Notes: generated by a model from the letters alone, not told the origin. A stretch of DNA of 64,000 nt from Prolixibacter bellariivorans ATCC BAA-1284 (GCF_000621705.1 NZ_JHXO01000013.1:115627-179626), one strand, 5' to 3'. Positions 26,537 through 35,978 are shown, counted from the stretch's first letter. Numbers and translations: made by a program.

Positions 26537-26968
26537 TTAATTGTGTACGGTATTGTGATAATTAGGAAAGCGATCTCTGTGACGCCTTTTGTAATAAATG
26601 TACCACTTAATGAAGCTGAAAACGAGTAGGATAAAGGATAGTGAACCCAAAACGATGATTCCTCTTAGAGGGATGGCAAGATGTCCGAAAATCAGCCACA
26701 GGCTTAATATGGTGCCTGCACTAAGATTAATAACCAATGCGCCACGAAATCCGAGGCCCGGAGCAGCTTCTTTTTCCTTTCTTCTTGCCTCCATTATAAG
26801 CGATATAGCAATGCCCAGAAGTACGGCCCCCAGCAAATTAGGGTAAAATCGAGAGTAGGCTCCCGGAATTCCCGTAAATTCCCAAACTTCAGGACTGAAT
26901 AGTAACAAAGCGATTCCGAGTAATCCATCGATTACCGCATCAACGATTAAAAAAGCACGCATGCGCAT
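26537..26968 (-). CDS. Four-helix membrane protein of unknown function
   Basis: A 143-residue protein with four hydrophobic segments (about 7-25, 42-60, 75-95 and 100-122) and a basic C-terminal tail (YYKRRHRDRF). The N-terminal pattern, a helix with D-x-x-x-D-G-L-LGI, is common in small Bacteroidota inner-membrane proteins, but I recognise no named family. It stands alone. Confidence 0.6.
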   Translation of the reverse strand: MRMRAFLIVDAVIDGLLGIALLLFSPEVWEFTGIPGAYSRFYPNLLGAVLLGIAISLIMEARRKEKEAAPGLGFRGALVINLSAGTILSLWLIFGHLAIPLRGIIVLGSLSFILLVFSFIKWYIYYKRRHRDRFPNYHNTVHN

Positions 26969-27306
26969 GGTAACAGCACTTTAGGTTTTGGTTGATTACA
27001 AATTGACAACTCCGGTTAAATAAGTTACGAATTTTATTGCGATATGTTATGGTCAGTCGTCGTTTTGACGGAAGTAGGTGCAGATAATTTTTTCGCTTCG
27101 GGGTATATGGTAGATAAAAGGAGTTTTTGTTGTGTATATCCGGATAGTCTGTTAACACTTTTCGCATTTTTTAGCATTTTCTGTAAGATGAATACTGACA
27201 ATGTTTTAATGGAATTGTTAGAATCTAAAAATCGGGCTTTAAACATTTTATGATACTTATATGTTGAGTTTTCTGATTGGAATCGATAGCTTTGTTCCAC
27301 GTAAAT
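26969..27306. other. Intergenic region upstream of the second RND operon
   Basis: About 340 AT-rich bases between divergent genes. The only element I can support is the promoter at 27263-27294. No credible small gene is visible. Confidence 0.5.
27263..27294 (+). promoter_or_regulatory. Promoter of the second RND operon
   Basis: TTG at 27264-27266, a 20-bp spacer and the exact -7 box TAGCTTTG (27287-27294). Transcription would start near 27300, about six bases before the ATG. It excludes an in-frame ATG at 27277 as the start codon. Confidence 0.65.
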
Positions 27307-27696
27307 ATGATTCGAAAAACAGGACATATCCTTACAGCCCTGATACTTTTAGCTTCAACAATCGGGGTTACCATCAACAAACACTATTCGAATGGTCGGT
27401 TGTTTGATGTGTCCATCTATGCCGCTGCGCAATCGTGCTGTTCTCCTGGTCACCATATGGATGGTTGCCGCGATACGCACGATCATTATCAGGTGGTAAA
27501 TGATTTTCTGGCGTCGAATTTCGATAACGATTTTCAGGCACCGGTAATGAATTTTTTCACTCCGGTGATGGTGGTTCCTGCTTTCGAATTGTCTGTTATT
27601 TCAGAAGTCAACTCTCCGTTATTTCCTCATCAAAACAAACTCCCCGTTTATGATGCAGGGGATTGGTGTGCCCTTACGCAAGTATTTCTATGTTGA
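27307..27696 (+). CDS. HYC_CC_PP-like small exported protein
   Basis: A 130-residue protein beginning with a signal helix (about 4-21) followed by INKHYSNGRL, then a paired-cysteine segment SCCSPGHHMDGC and HDHYQVVNDF. This order, a HYxxG element then CC, matches the small HYC_CC_PP proteins found beside heavy-metal RND genes in Bacteroidota. The Cys/His residues suggest periplasmic copper binding; this is unproven. The start was chosen from the promoter position and signal peptide. The pump gene begins 123 bases downstream. Confidence 0.75.
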   Translation: MIRKTGHILTALILLASTIGVTINKHYSNGRLFDVSIYAAAQSCCSPGHHMDGCRDTHDHYQVVNDFLASNFDNDFQAPVMNFFTPVMVVPAFELSVISEVNSPLFPHQNKLPVYDAGDWCALTQVFLC

Positions 27697-27819
27697 TTTA
27701 TATCGTATAAAATCAGTCGGATAGACTGATTATTGTAGCCGGATGCATTGGTCTGCATCTTGGGTTGCAGTTTTTGTACGTTCAGATAAATCATTTCATC
27801 ACAGCTTAATTGTAAGAGC

Positions 27820-30800
27820 ATGCTGAATAAGATCATACGATTCTTTTTAGAGAATAAACTGGTCACGTTTCTGGCACTTCTAACATTTGTTGCCTGGGGT
27901 ATTGTTTCTGCACCTTTTCAGTGGGATACAGGTTCCCTGCCTCGCGATCCGGTGCCGGTCGATGCGATTCCCGATTTAGGTGAGAACCAGCAAATTGTCT
28001 ATGCCCAGTGGCCGGGGCGTTCACCGCAGGATGTGGAGGACCAGATAACTTATCCGCTAACCACAGCACTGCTGGGAATACCCGGAGTCAAAACCATTCG
28101 TAGCAATTCTATTTTCGGACTCTCCAGTATTTACGTCATTTTCGACGATGATGTAGATTTTTACTGGAGCCGTACCCGGATATTGGAAAAGTTAAATTCG
28201 CTTCAGTCCGGTACGTTACCCAATGGTGTCACACCGTCGTTAGGGCCCGATGCAACGGCCTTGGGACAGGTTTACTGGTATACACTCGAAGGGCGGGATA
28301 AAAACGGGAATCCAGCCGGAGGATGGGATCCGCAGGAATTGCGAACAATACAGGATTACTTCGTCCGATATGGATTAATGTCTGCCAAAGGAGTTTCAGA
28401 AGTAGCATCCATCGGAGGCTTTGTGAAGGAATACCAGGTCGATATCGATCCCGATGCCATGAAAGCGAATCATGTGAATGTAGCGCAGATTATGTCGGCC
28501 GTCAGGAAGAGCAATCTCGATATAGGAGCACGCACCATTGAGTACAACCGGGCTGAGTACATGATTCGCGCTTTAGGTTATATCAAGAATATTCACGATT
28601 TGGAGCAGAGCGTTGTGGCCGTTCATAACAATGTTCCCATCCGGATAAAGGATGTGGCGCACGTGACTTTTGGACCAGCTACCCGTCGCGGCGGACTGGA
28701 TAAAGACGGCGCTGAAGCGGTTGGAGGAGTCGTGGTAGCCCGTTACGGTTCCAATCCATTGCAAACCATCAATAACGTTAAAGAGAAAATTAAAGAGATA
28801 TCCCCCGGACTTCCGTCGAAGACGCTGAAAGATGGTACTGTATCGAAAGTGACTATCGTGCCGTTTTACGACCGGACCGGCCTGATTAAGGAGACGCTGG
28901 GAACACTGGAGTCGGCATTGTCGCACGAAATTCTCATCAGTATTATCGTGGTGATTGTACTAGTACTAAACCTCCGGGCTTCCTTCTTAATATCGAGTTT
29001 ATTGCCGATTGGGGTGCTCATCACCTTCATTGTGATGCGGCAGTTTGGCGTGGATGCCAACATTGTAGCCTTGTCGGGAATTGCCATTGCCATCGGTGTG
29101 ATGGTTGATGTGGGAATTGTGTTCACGGAGAACATCGTCAGGCACCTCGAAATGCCCGAGAACCGTGGCGCCCGTGGACACGACCTGCTGAATGTCATTT
29201 ACAATGCGACCATCGAGGTGGCTTCGGCGATCATTACCGCACTGGCAACCACGGTGGTGAGTTTCTTGCCGGTCTTCGCGATGCAGGCCGCCGAAGGAAA
29301 ACTCTTCAAACCGCTGGCCTTTACCAAAACATTTGCGTTGCTGGCCTCATTGGGAATTGGCATTATCCTGATTCCGGCGATGGCACACATCCTGTTTGGC
29401 ATCCGTTTCGATAAAAAGCGAACCAGCCGGGTTTGGTATGCGGCATTAGTCGCGGCGGGTATTCTTTTCCCAATCATTTATCATTCATGGGTGGCGTTGG
29501 CATTGCTGGCTTTCGGTATAAATGGCCTGTTGGAATACCGTTGGCCGGAAGACAAGCGCAAGTACGTTACGTGGATTAATATCGCGATAGCGGTAGTGAT
29601 CGTCGTTTACTACCTGTCGTCCGAATGGATGCCACTGGGAGCAGAGAACAGTCTGTTCGTGAATTTCCTTTTCGTATCCATCATTGTCGGTGCGGTGTTG
29701 GGAACGCTGATGACCATCGTTCATTACTATTCCTACATATTGAAATGGTGTCTGGCGAACAAGTGGAAATTCCTTAGCATCCCGATTGCTTTGGTGCTGT
29801 TTGGTATTGTTGTTTGGCAGGGATTCGATAAAACGTTCTCGTTTATTCCGGCTACGATGAATAAAATCGGGTGGAATATTCGGACGACCAATCTCTGGAC
29901 TTCGCTGGATAAGTCATTCCCCGGAACGGGGAAAGAGTTCATGCCGTCGCTGGACGAAGGTTCGTTCCTGTTGATGCCGACCACGATGCCGCACTCCGGT
30001 GTTCAGGAGAACATCGATGTGATTCGGCAAGTCGATAAAAGAGTGAACGCTATTCCGGAAGTAGAAAACGTGGTAGGTAAATGGGGGCGCGTGAATTCGG
30101 CTCTCGACCCGGCTCCGATTTCGATGTTCGAGAACGTGATCAATTACCGTCCGGAATACATCCTCGACGAAAACGGTCATCGCATGCGCTTCAAAGTCAA
30201 TGATGATGACGCGTTTGTGCTCAAAGACGGTTCGACATACGATCCGAAGAAAGACGGCTATCGTCAGATTGATAAGAGTCAATTAATAGAAGACGATAAT
30301 GGCGAATATTTCCGTCAGTGGCGCAATAGAATCAAGTCGCCCGACGACATCTGGAAGGCCATTGTGAAAGCTTCTTCTGTACCCGGATTAACTTCCGCAC
30401 CGAAACTGCAGCCCATACAGACCCGACTGGTGATGTTGCAGACGGGTATGCGGGCGCCAATGGGCATTAAGGTGTTTGGACCTGATCTGAAAACCATTCA
30501 GAATGTTGGTTTCGAACTGGAGAAATTCCTGAAGGAGGTTCCCGGCATCAAGCCTAAGTCGGTATTTGCCGATCGGGTTGTTGGAAAACCTTACCTGGAA
30601 ATCAACATCGACCGGGATGCAATTGCCCGCTACGGGTTGACTGTTCAGGATATGCAATCATACATTTCCGGAGCCATTGGCGGAATGAAGCTGACGACCA
30701 CGGTGGAAGGCCGTAAGCGTTTCCCCGTTAGGGTGCGTTATGCCCGCGAATATCGCGACAACCCGAATGATTTGAAGAATATACTTATCCCGACGCCAAC

Positions 30801-31653
30801 GGGTGTGCAGGTTCCGCTGGGTGAACTGGCGAAAATCACTTACACACGCGGTCCGCAAATGATTAAGAGTGAAAACACCTTTCTGGTAGGTTACGTAATT
30901 TTCGATAAGCAACCGGGACATGCAGAAGTGGATGTTGTGGAGAATGCGCAGAAGTTTCTGCAAAAGAAAATTGCCGATGGCGAATTCAAGGTGCCGGCCG
31001 GTGTGAGTTACAAGTTCACCGGTAACTATGAAAACCAGGTACGGGCAACCAAACGATTGATGTTGGTGGTTCCGATTTCGCTGTTGTTGATCTTCCTGAT
31101 CCTCTTCTTCCAGTTCCGTTCAGTGACGACCTCATCAATGGTCTTCAGCGGTATTTTCGTTGCCTTTGCCGGAGGTTTCCTGATGTTGTGGTTGTATGGC
31201 CAGCCGTGGTTCATGAACTTCAGCGTGGCGGGAATCAACATGCGCGGCCTCTTCCAGATGCACACCATCAACCTGAGTGTGGCGGTCTGGGTCGGGTTTA
31301 TCGCCCTGTTCGGTATTGCCACTGACGATGGGGTGATTATGGGAACGTACCTGACGCAGGTGTTTGATAAAGAGAAACCGGAAACCATTGCACAGGTGCG
31401 CGAGTCTGTTCTTCACGCCGGTCGAAAAAGGGTTCGTCCCGCGATGATGACCGCAGCTACCGCGATTATTGCCCTGATACCGGTACTGACTTCTACCGGA
31501 AAAGGTTCCGATATCATGGTTCCGATGGCTATCCCTTCGTTTGGCGGAATGCTTATTCAGGTGATGACCATGTTCGTGGTTCCGGTTCTGTACAGTATGT
31601 GGCAGGAGAAAAAGGTGAAGAAAGCCCTCAAACATAAATCGATTGAATCATGA
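27820..31653 (+). CDS. cusA: CusA-like copper/silver RND efflux pump (second system)
   Basis: A 1277-residue heavy-metal exporter. TM4 has SGIAIAIGVMVDVGIVFTEN with D430 and E437, matching CusA. The segment EFMPSLDEGSFLLMP keeps the methionines that in CusA shuttle Cu+ or Ag+ through the periplasmic cleft. The protein is about 240 residues longer than E. coli CusA. Extra hydrophobic helices precede TM7 (about 535-640), and a charged insertion (about 775-840) lies in the second periplasmic loop. Long forms like this occur in Bacteroidota. The stop overlaps the next start (ATGA). Confidence 0.93.
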   Translation: MLNKIIRFFLENKLVTFLALLTFVAWGIVSAPFQWDTGSLPRDPVPVDAIPDLGENQQIVYAQWPGRSPQDVEDQITYPLTTALLGIPGVKTIRSNSIFGLSSIYVIFDDDVDFYWSRTRILEKLNSLQSGTLPNGVTPSLGPDATALGQVYWYTLEGRDKNGNPAGGWDPQELRTIQDYFVRYGLMSAKGVSEVASIGGFVKEYQVDIDPDAMKANHVNVAQIMSAVRKSNLDIGARTIEYNRAEYMIRALGYIKNIHDLEQSVVAVHNNVPIRIKDVAHVTFGPATRRGGLDKDGAEAVGGVVVARYGSNPLQTINNVKEKIKEISPGLPSKTLKDGTVSKVTIVPFYDRTGLIKETLGTLESALSHEILISIIVVIVLVLNLRASFLISSLLPIGVLITFIVMRQFGVDANIVALSGIAIAIGVMVDVGIVFTENIVRHLEMPENRGARGHDLLNVIYNATIEVASAIITALATTVVSFLPVFAMQAAEGKLFKPLAFTKTFALLASLGIGIILIPAMAHILFGIRFDKKRTSRVWYAALVAAGILFPIIYHSWVALALLAFGINGLLEYRWPEDKRKYVTWINIAIAVVIVVYYLSSEWMPLGAENSLFVNFLFVSIIVGAVLGTLMTIVHYYSYILKWCLANKWKFLSIPIALVLFGIVVWQGFDKTFSFIPATMNKIGWNIRTTNLWTSLDKSFPGTGKEFMPSLDEGSFLLMPTTMPHSGVQENIDVIRQVDKRVNAIPEVENVVGKWGRVNSALDPAPISMFENVINYRPEYILDENGHRMRFKVNDDDAFVLKDGSTYDPKKDGYRQIDKSQLIEDDNGEYFRQWRNRIKSPDDIWKAIVKASSVPGLTSAPKLQPIQTRLVMLQTGMRAPMGIKVFGPDLKTIQNVGFELEKFLKEVPGIKPKSVFADRVVGKPYLEINIDRDAIARYGLTVQDMQSYISGAIGGMKLTTTVEGRKRFPVRVRYAREYRDNPNDLKNILIPTPTGVQVPLGELAKITYTRGPQMIKSENTFLVGYVIFDKQPGHAEVDVVENAQKFLQKKIADGEFKVPAGVSYKFTGNYENQVRATKRLMLVVPISLLLIFLILFFQFRSVTTSSMVFSGIFVAFAGGFLMLWLYGQPWFMNFSVAGINMRGLFQMHTINLSVAVWVGFIALFGIATDDGVIMGTYLTQVFDKEKPETIAQVRESVLHAGRKRVRPAMMTAATAIIALIPVLTSTGKGSDIMVPMAIPSFGGMLIQVMTMFVVPVLYSMWQEKKVKKALKHKSIES

Positions 31654-32894
31654 AGCGATTAATATATATCATCCCGCTGTTGTTCGTTGTGGTTTTGCTT
31701 TCGCAGGAAAAGACTTCGGCGCAGGAAGCGTTGAACAACTACCTGGTGCAGGCTGCAGAAAATAACCCGGGATTGAAAGCCAAATTCAATGACTACCGGG
31801 CATCACTTCAGAAAGTGCCGCAGGTAGGAACATTGCCCGATCCACAGGTCATGTTCGGTTATTTTATTCAACCGGTCGAAACCCGGCTGGGGCCGCAAAA
31901 AGCGAAGATTTCAGCCACGCAGATGTTTCCCTGGTTTGGAACGCTGAAGGCTCGCGAGAATGTGGCCACCAACATGGCGCAAACCAAATACGAAGCTTTT
32001 GAAGATGCCAGGTCGAAGTTATTCTACGACTTGCGCTCCAACTATTTTAATCTCTATTTCACCGGAAGGTCGATAGCGATTACCAAAGAGAACCTGAAGT
32101 TGATGCAATCCTTCAGGAAACTGGCGCTGGTAAAGATAGAGGCCGGTATGGCTTCCACGGTAGATGAATACCGACTGCAAATGGAAATTGGCGAGTTGAA
32201 AAATCAGCTGGCTTATCTGCAGGATAATTACCAGACGCAGCAGGTGGCCTTTAATAACCGGTTGAACCGGGACCGCCATGCAACGGTGGAAATCCCGGAT
32301 ACCCTTTGGGTGAAAGATTTGCCGCTGAATATGCAGCAAATTGCCGATAGCGTGAGTTTGCAAAATCATCAGGTTAAACGACTGGACAACCTGATGGCCG
32401 CTTACCAGGCCGAGCAGGAGGCCGCCCGCAAAGCTGGTAGCCCGAAGTTTTCCATCGGTTTCAACTACATTTTTGTGGGAAAAGGCTCGATGAGCAGCAC
32501 TGATGCCGGGAAAGACGCATTTTTCCCATCGGTGGGGATTACCATTCCGCTGTACCGGAGAAAGTATCAGGCCATGATTCAGGAAGCAGAGTTCAAGGAG
32601 GAAGCCGCGACCAACCAGAAACTGGACAAGGTCAATACCCTGAACAGTGTTTTGGAACGGGCCAACCGCGATTACCGGGATGCCGTTCGCAGGGTGGCAC
32701 TTTTCCGGAGACAGCTGAGCCTGGCACATCGCTCATTGAACATTCTTGAATCGTCGTATTCAACCGACGGCAAAAACTTCGAGGAAGTGTTGCGGATGGA
32801 ACGGAAGGTGCTGAAGTATGCGCTGGAACTGGATAAGGCACGGGCCGACCGAAATGCTTCAGTCGCTTTTATCGATTACTTAATGGGTAAATAA
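31650..32894 (+). CDS. TolC-family outer-membrane efflux protein (second system)
   Basis: A 414-residue outer-membrane channel subunit with signal peptide (about 1-25, ending SAQ) and two efflux repeats dominated by heptad coiled coil. Translation is coupled to the pump gene by a four-base overlap, and the adaptor gene begins one base after its stop. It is the CusC-like component exporting the ion through the outer membrane. The sequence is clearly different from the first system's TolC homologue, so the two systems are not a recent duplication. Confidence 0.9.
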   Translation: MKRLIYIIPLLFVVVLLSQEKTSAQEALNNYLVQAAENNPGLKAKFNDYRASLQKVPQVGTLPDPQVMFGYFIQPVETRLGPQKAKISATQMFPWFGTLKARENVATNMAQTKYEAFEDARSKLFYDLRSNYFNLYFTGRSIAITKENLKLMQSFRKLALVKIEAGMASTVDEYRLQMEIGELKNQLAYLQDNYQTQQVAFNNRLNRDRHATVEIPDTLWVKDLPLNMQQIADSVSLQNHQVKRLDNLMAAYQAEQEAARKAGSPKFSIGFNYIFVGKGSMSSTDAGKDAFFPSVGITIPLYRRKYQAMIQEAEFKEEAATNQKLDKVNTLNSVLERANRDYRDAVRRVALFRRQLSLAHRSLNILESSYSTDGKNFEEVLRMERKVLKYALELDKARADRNASVAFIDYLMGK

Positions 32895-32895
32895 A

Positions 32896-34734
32896 ATGGA
32901 TTTCAAGATGAAAAAATATATCGACCTGTCGAAAAAAGAGTGGTACCGCATTGGCATCGCGGTGCTAGCCGGATTGCTGGTGGGATGGTTGTTTTTCCAC
33001 GGAAGTGGAAATAACGCGACCGAACCGGTCAAGCATCATCATGAGCAGGCAGAGGCCGGAACTAAAAAAGTCACCATCTGGACCTGCTCCATGCACCCGC
33101 AGATCCGTCAGGATCATCCGGGGAAATGCCCCATCTGCGGCATGGACCTGATTCCGCTGACCGATCTGAAAACAACAGAATCGGCTTCAGCAGATGAAAT
33201 TCCGATGACAGAGGCAGCCATGAAGCTGGCCGATGTCCAAACCATGACGGTACAGAAGGGGTATCCGGCCAAAGAAGTTCGCTTGCTGGGTAAGGTTAAA
33301 CCCGACGAACGAAACATTGCCGAGCTGACAGCCCGTTATGGCGGACGAATCGATAAGCTCTTTGTGAACTTCACCGGGCAGCATGTGCGAAAAGGAGAGA
33401 AGTTGGCGTTGATTTATTCGCCGGATCTGATTACGGCTCAGAAAGAGTTGCTGGAAGCGATTCAGTACAAGAATACCAATCCCGATTTGTACCGGGCTGC
33501 CCGGAATAAACTGAAGCTATGGAATCTGACGGATGCACAAATTAATGGCATCGAACAGAAAGGAACCATTCAGGAAGATTTTGAGGTAATGTCTCCCATT
33601 TCGGGTACGGTGACCAAACGGCAGGTGTCACTGGGGGATTATGTAAAAACCGGGGCCAGTCTGTTCGAAGTCATCAACCTCACCGATGTGTGGGTCATGT
33701 TCGATGCTTATGAAACCGATTTGCCGTGGTTGCGCAATAATGATAAGGTGCAGTTTACGGTGGCTTCCCTTCCGGGTGAATCCTTTAAGGGAAAAGTGAC
33801 CTACATCGATCCGTTTATCGATGCCAAAACACGCGTGGCACACGTTCGTGTTGAGGTGCACAATCCGCACCTGGAACTGAAACCCGAAATGTTTGCCAAC
33901 GGCATTGTCACCTCGCAGCGGGCTGAAAACGGAAAAGTGTTGTTGATTCCGCAAACAGCAGTCTTATGGACCGGCAAACGCTCCATTGTTTATGTGAAAG
34001 TGCCCAACCGCGAAGAGCCGACTTTCAAAATGCGGGAAATCACGTTAGGTCCCGAATCGGGCGATAATTATGTAGTGGCTGACGGACTCAAGGAAGGCGA
34101 GGAGATAGCTGTAAATGGCGTATTTCAAATCGATGCGTCGGCGCAGTTGGCCGGTAAACCCAGCATGATGAATCCCAAGGGCGGCGACTCAGGTGCCGGA
34201 AGTATGCCCGGAATGGATATGGGCGGCAGTAAGTCGACCTCTTCCGCGAAAGCGAAAACGGCTGAAGAAGCATCCGAGACGAAGGTTCCCGAAGCATTCA
34301 AGCAACAGCTTACTAACGTTTACGAGGCCTATTTAAAAATGAAAAATGCCTTCGTCGCCAAGCAGTTCGATAAAGTACAGGCCGATGCAAAAGCTGTTCA
34401 GGCTGCATTGGGAAAAGTCGATATGGAAGAGCTGAAAGGAGACAACCATCTGGCGTGGATGAAGCAGCTGAATGTGATGAAGCCCAACATTGCCACGATT
34501 ACGTCAACGGTAAAACCGGATGAGCAGAAAGCGGCTTTTGCAACGTTTAACAAAACTTTCTACGAAAGTGTAAAACGGTTCGGTTTGAAAGGCGTAACCA
34601 TTTATTACCAGTTCTGCCCCATGGCACTCAATAACAAAGGAGCTTTCTGGTTGAGTGAGTCCGCAGATATCCGCAATCCGTATTTTGGTTCGGACATGTT
34701 AACCTGCGGCGAAACCCGTGACACCATTCAATAA
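32896..34734 (+). CDS. cusB: CusB-like adaptor with metal-binding domain and DUF3347
   Basis: A 612-residue adaptor. An N-terminal membrane anchor (about 17-35) is followed by HHHE and a heavy-metal-binding domain (61-88: WTCSMHPQIRQDHPGKCPICGMDLIPL pattern, with the Cys, His and Met ligands visible). The adaptor core follows (about 105-410), then a Met/Gly-rich linker (GSMPGMDMGG), and a C-terminal DUF3347 domain (about 465-600) with YYQFCPMALNNKGAFWLS. Both added domains are known in copper-handling proteins. It delivers metal to the pump and bridges it to the outer-membrane channel. The combination is typical for Bacteroidota Cus systems. Confidence 0.92.
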   Translation: MDFKMKKYIDLSKKEWYRIGIAVLAGLLVGWLFFHGSGNNATEPVKHHHEQAEAGTKKVTIWTCSMHPQIRQDHPGKCPICGMDLIPLTDLKTTESASADEIPMTEAAMKLADVQTMTVQKGYPAKEVRLLGKVKPDERNIAELTARYGGRIDKLFVNFTGQHVRKGEKLALIYSPDLITAQKELLEAIQYKNTNPDLYRAARNKLKLWNLTDAQINGIEQKGTIQEDFEVMSPISGTVTKRQVSLGDYVKTGASLFEVINLTDVWVMFDAYETDLPWLRNNDKVQFTVASLPGESFKGKVTYIDPFIDAKTRVAHVRVEVHNPHLELKPEMFANGIVTSQRAENGKVLLIPQTAVLWTGKRSIVYVKVPNREEPTFKMREITLGPESGDNYVVADGLKEGEEIAVNGVFQIDASAQLAGKPSMMNPKGGDSGAGSMPGMDMGGSKSTSSAKAKTAEEASETKVPEAFKQQLTNVYEAYLKMKNAFVAKQFDKVQADAKAVQAALGKVDMEELKGDNHLAWMKQLNVMKPNIATITSTVKPDEQKAAFATFNKTFYESVKRFGLKGVTIYYQFCPMALNNKGAFWLSESADIRNPYFGSDMLTCGETRDTIQ

Positions 34735-34745
34735 TAGAGTGCTAA

Positions 34746-34799
34746 AGTGTGTTAATTCATAAGATCATATAAAACATTTAATGAATTGTATAACACACT
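34746..34799. repeat. Long inverted repeat upstream of the DUF302 gene
   Basis: The left arm AGTGTGTTAATTCAT (34746-34760) pairs fully with the right arm 34781-34799 apart from a GTAT bulge, around a 20-base loop. No T-run follows. It lies immediately upstream of the -7 box at 34816, so it is probably an operator or a regulatory hairpin and not a terminator. Confidence 0.6.
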
Positions 34800-34815
34800 A
34801 CCGGTAAGCATGGGG

Positions 34816-34823
34816 TAGCTTTG
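34816..34823 (+). promoter_or_regulatory. -7 box upstream of the DUF302 gene
   Basis: TAGCTTTG fits TAnnTTTG exactly. It implies transcription starting near 34829, which supports the start codon at 34849. No -33 TTTG is present; the inverted repeat occupies that position. Confidence 0.5.
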
Positions 34824-34848
34824 AGGTATGACTTTGAAGACAAAAGAA

Positions 34849-35235
34849 ATGAAGTATTACATCAATAAAAAAGTGGAAGGCAGCTTCGACGAGGTAATCG
34901 TTCAGGTTACGGAAGCATTGCAGCAGGAGGGATTTGGTGTATTGACAGAGATGGATATTCAGCAAAAGCTGAAAGAAAAACTGGATGTCGATTTCAGAAG
35001 ATATAAGATTCTTGGAGCTTGTAATCCACGGTTTGCTTACCAGGCATTGGAATCCGAAGACAAAATCGGGACGATGCTTCCCTGCAACGTGGTTGTTCAG
35101 GAACTGGACAGCGGCGGAATTGAAGTCGCAGCCGTTAATCCGGTAGCTTCGATGCAGGCGGTTGAGAACGACGATTTGTTCTGCATTTCGACGGAGATTT
35201 TGAGAAAACTGGAACGGGTGATTGCTTCGCTTTAG
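34849..35235 (+). CDS. DUF302 protein
   Basis: A 128-residue soluble protein matching DUF302 along its length: MKYYINKKVEGSFDE start, GFGVLTEMDI, KILGACNPRFAYQAL, MLPCNVVV and NPVASMQAVEN. DUF302 proteins have a small alpha-beta fold and unknown function; they recur beside metal and sulfur genes. The upstream ATG at 34828 would add seven residues, but the family N-terminus and the position of the -7 box favour 34849. It begins a second transcription unit inside the copper cluster together with SHOCT and HMA genes. The two conserved Cys (in GACN and LPCN) could bind metal. Confidence 0.85.
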   Translation: MKYYINKKVEGSFDEVIVQVTEALQQEGFGVLTEMDIQQKLKEKLDVDFRRYKILGACNPRFAYQALESEDKIGTMLPCNVVVQELDSGGIEVAAVNPVASMQAVENDDLFCISTEILRKLERVIASL

Positions 35236-35299
35236 GAAAGTTTTCTTCAAGATAATGACATCATAGAAGTTATTAACGAATAAGAAATGGAGGTTTATC

Positions 35300-35542
35300 A
35301 TGATGTACGGTTATGGAGGACATTGGTTTGGCATGGGAGGCGGCTGGATAATCGGCCTGCTCTTCCTTATTGTTGTCATTTGGCTGTTGGTCCGGGCAAC
35401 CGGTTCGAATCAGCAACCTCATCATCCCTCAAATTCTTCCCATCAGGGAGGAAATTCAGCGGTCGATATCCTGAAAGAGCGTTATGCACGCGGCGAGATT
35501 GACAAAGAAGAGTTCGAACAAAAGAAGAAAGACTTACAATAA
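35300..35542 (+). CDS. SHOCT-domain small membrane protein 1
   Basis: An 80-residue protein: a Gly/His/Trp-rich N-terminus (GYGGHWFGMGGGW), one membrane helix (about 15-32), a His-rich linker (QQPHHPSNSSH) and a C-terminal SHOCT motif (ILKERYARGEIDKEEFEQKKKDL). SHOCT is a short oligomerisation helix pair. A GGAGG site six bases before ATG fixes the start. A near-twin lies at 36007. Similar proteins are common next to copper genes; the His residues suggest metal contact but function is unknown. Confidence 0.8.
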   Translation: MMYGYGGHWFGMGGGWIIGLLFLIVVIWLLVRATGSNQQPHHPSNSSHQGGNSAVDILKERYARGEIDKEEFEQKKKDLQ

Positions 35543-35572
35543 TTAACTGGTTATTTATTTAAAAGCAGACAC

Positions 35573-35935
35573 ATGAAGAATGCAGTAGTAACGTTGATTT
35601 TTGGAATTTTAATGATGGGTGCGCAGTCGTTATTGGCTGATAACGCACAGAAAACTGACACCTTTAAAGTGTACGGAAAATGTGGTTCCTGTAAGGCCCG
35701 CATCGAAGGCGCTGCAAAAAGCGTTGACGGGGTAGCGAAAGCCGACTGGAACATGAAAACGGAGATGTTGGCGGTGACGTACAATCCTTCGAAAACCAAT
35801 GAGAAGAGCATCAGTAAAGCCATTGCCAAAGTGGGACACGATACCCAGTTCGACAAAGCGTCAGATTCGGCTTACGCCGGACTTCCTGGTTGCTGCAAGT
35901 ACGACAGGGCCACGTATCCCGATAAGAAAAATTAA
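35573..35935 (+). CDS. Exported HMA-domain metallochaperone-like protein
   Basis: A 120-residue protein with a signal peptide (about 1-22, ending LLAD) and a heavy-metal-associated domain (about 28-95) with ligand motif GKCGSCKARIE (CxxC). HMA domains of this ferredoxin-like fold bind Cu+ through the two cysteines and pass it to partners. The C-terminus has a further CC pair (LPGCCKY). As the signal peptide puts it in the periplasm, it may feed copper to the adjacent CusB-like adaptor, an inference from location. It is followed by a strong terminator. Confidence 0.88.
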   Translation: MKNAVVTLIFGILMMGAQSLLADNAQKTDTFKVYGKCGSCKARIEGAAKSVDGVAKADWNMKTEMLAVTYNPSKTNEKSISKAIAKVGHDTQFDKASDSAYAGLPGCCKYDRATYPDKKN

Positions 35936-35950
35936 CTTTTTTCATATGAA

Positions 35951-35978
35951 ATACCCGGGGTTGCTCCCGGGTATTTTT
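35951..35978 (+). terminator. Terminator after the HMA gene
   Basis: ATACCCGGG (35951-35959) and CCCGGGTAT (35966-35974) are perfect arms followed by TTTT. The second SHOCT gene lies beyond it and thus needs its own promoter or read-through. Confidence 0.85.

Noticed and set aside
34828..34848. Upstream ATG for the DUF302 gene
   Set aside because: It coincides with the predicted transcription start, and the family sequence begins at the later ATG.
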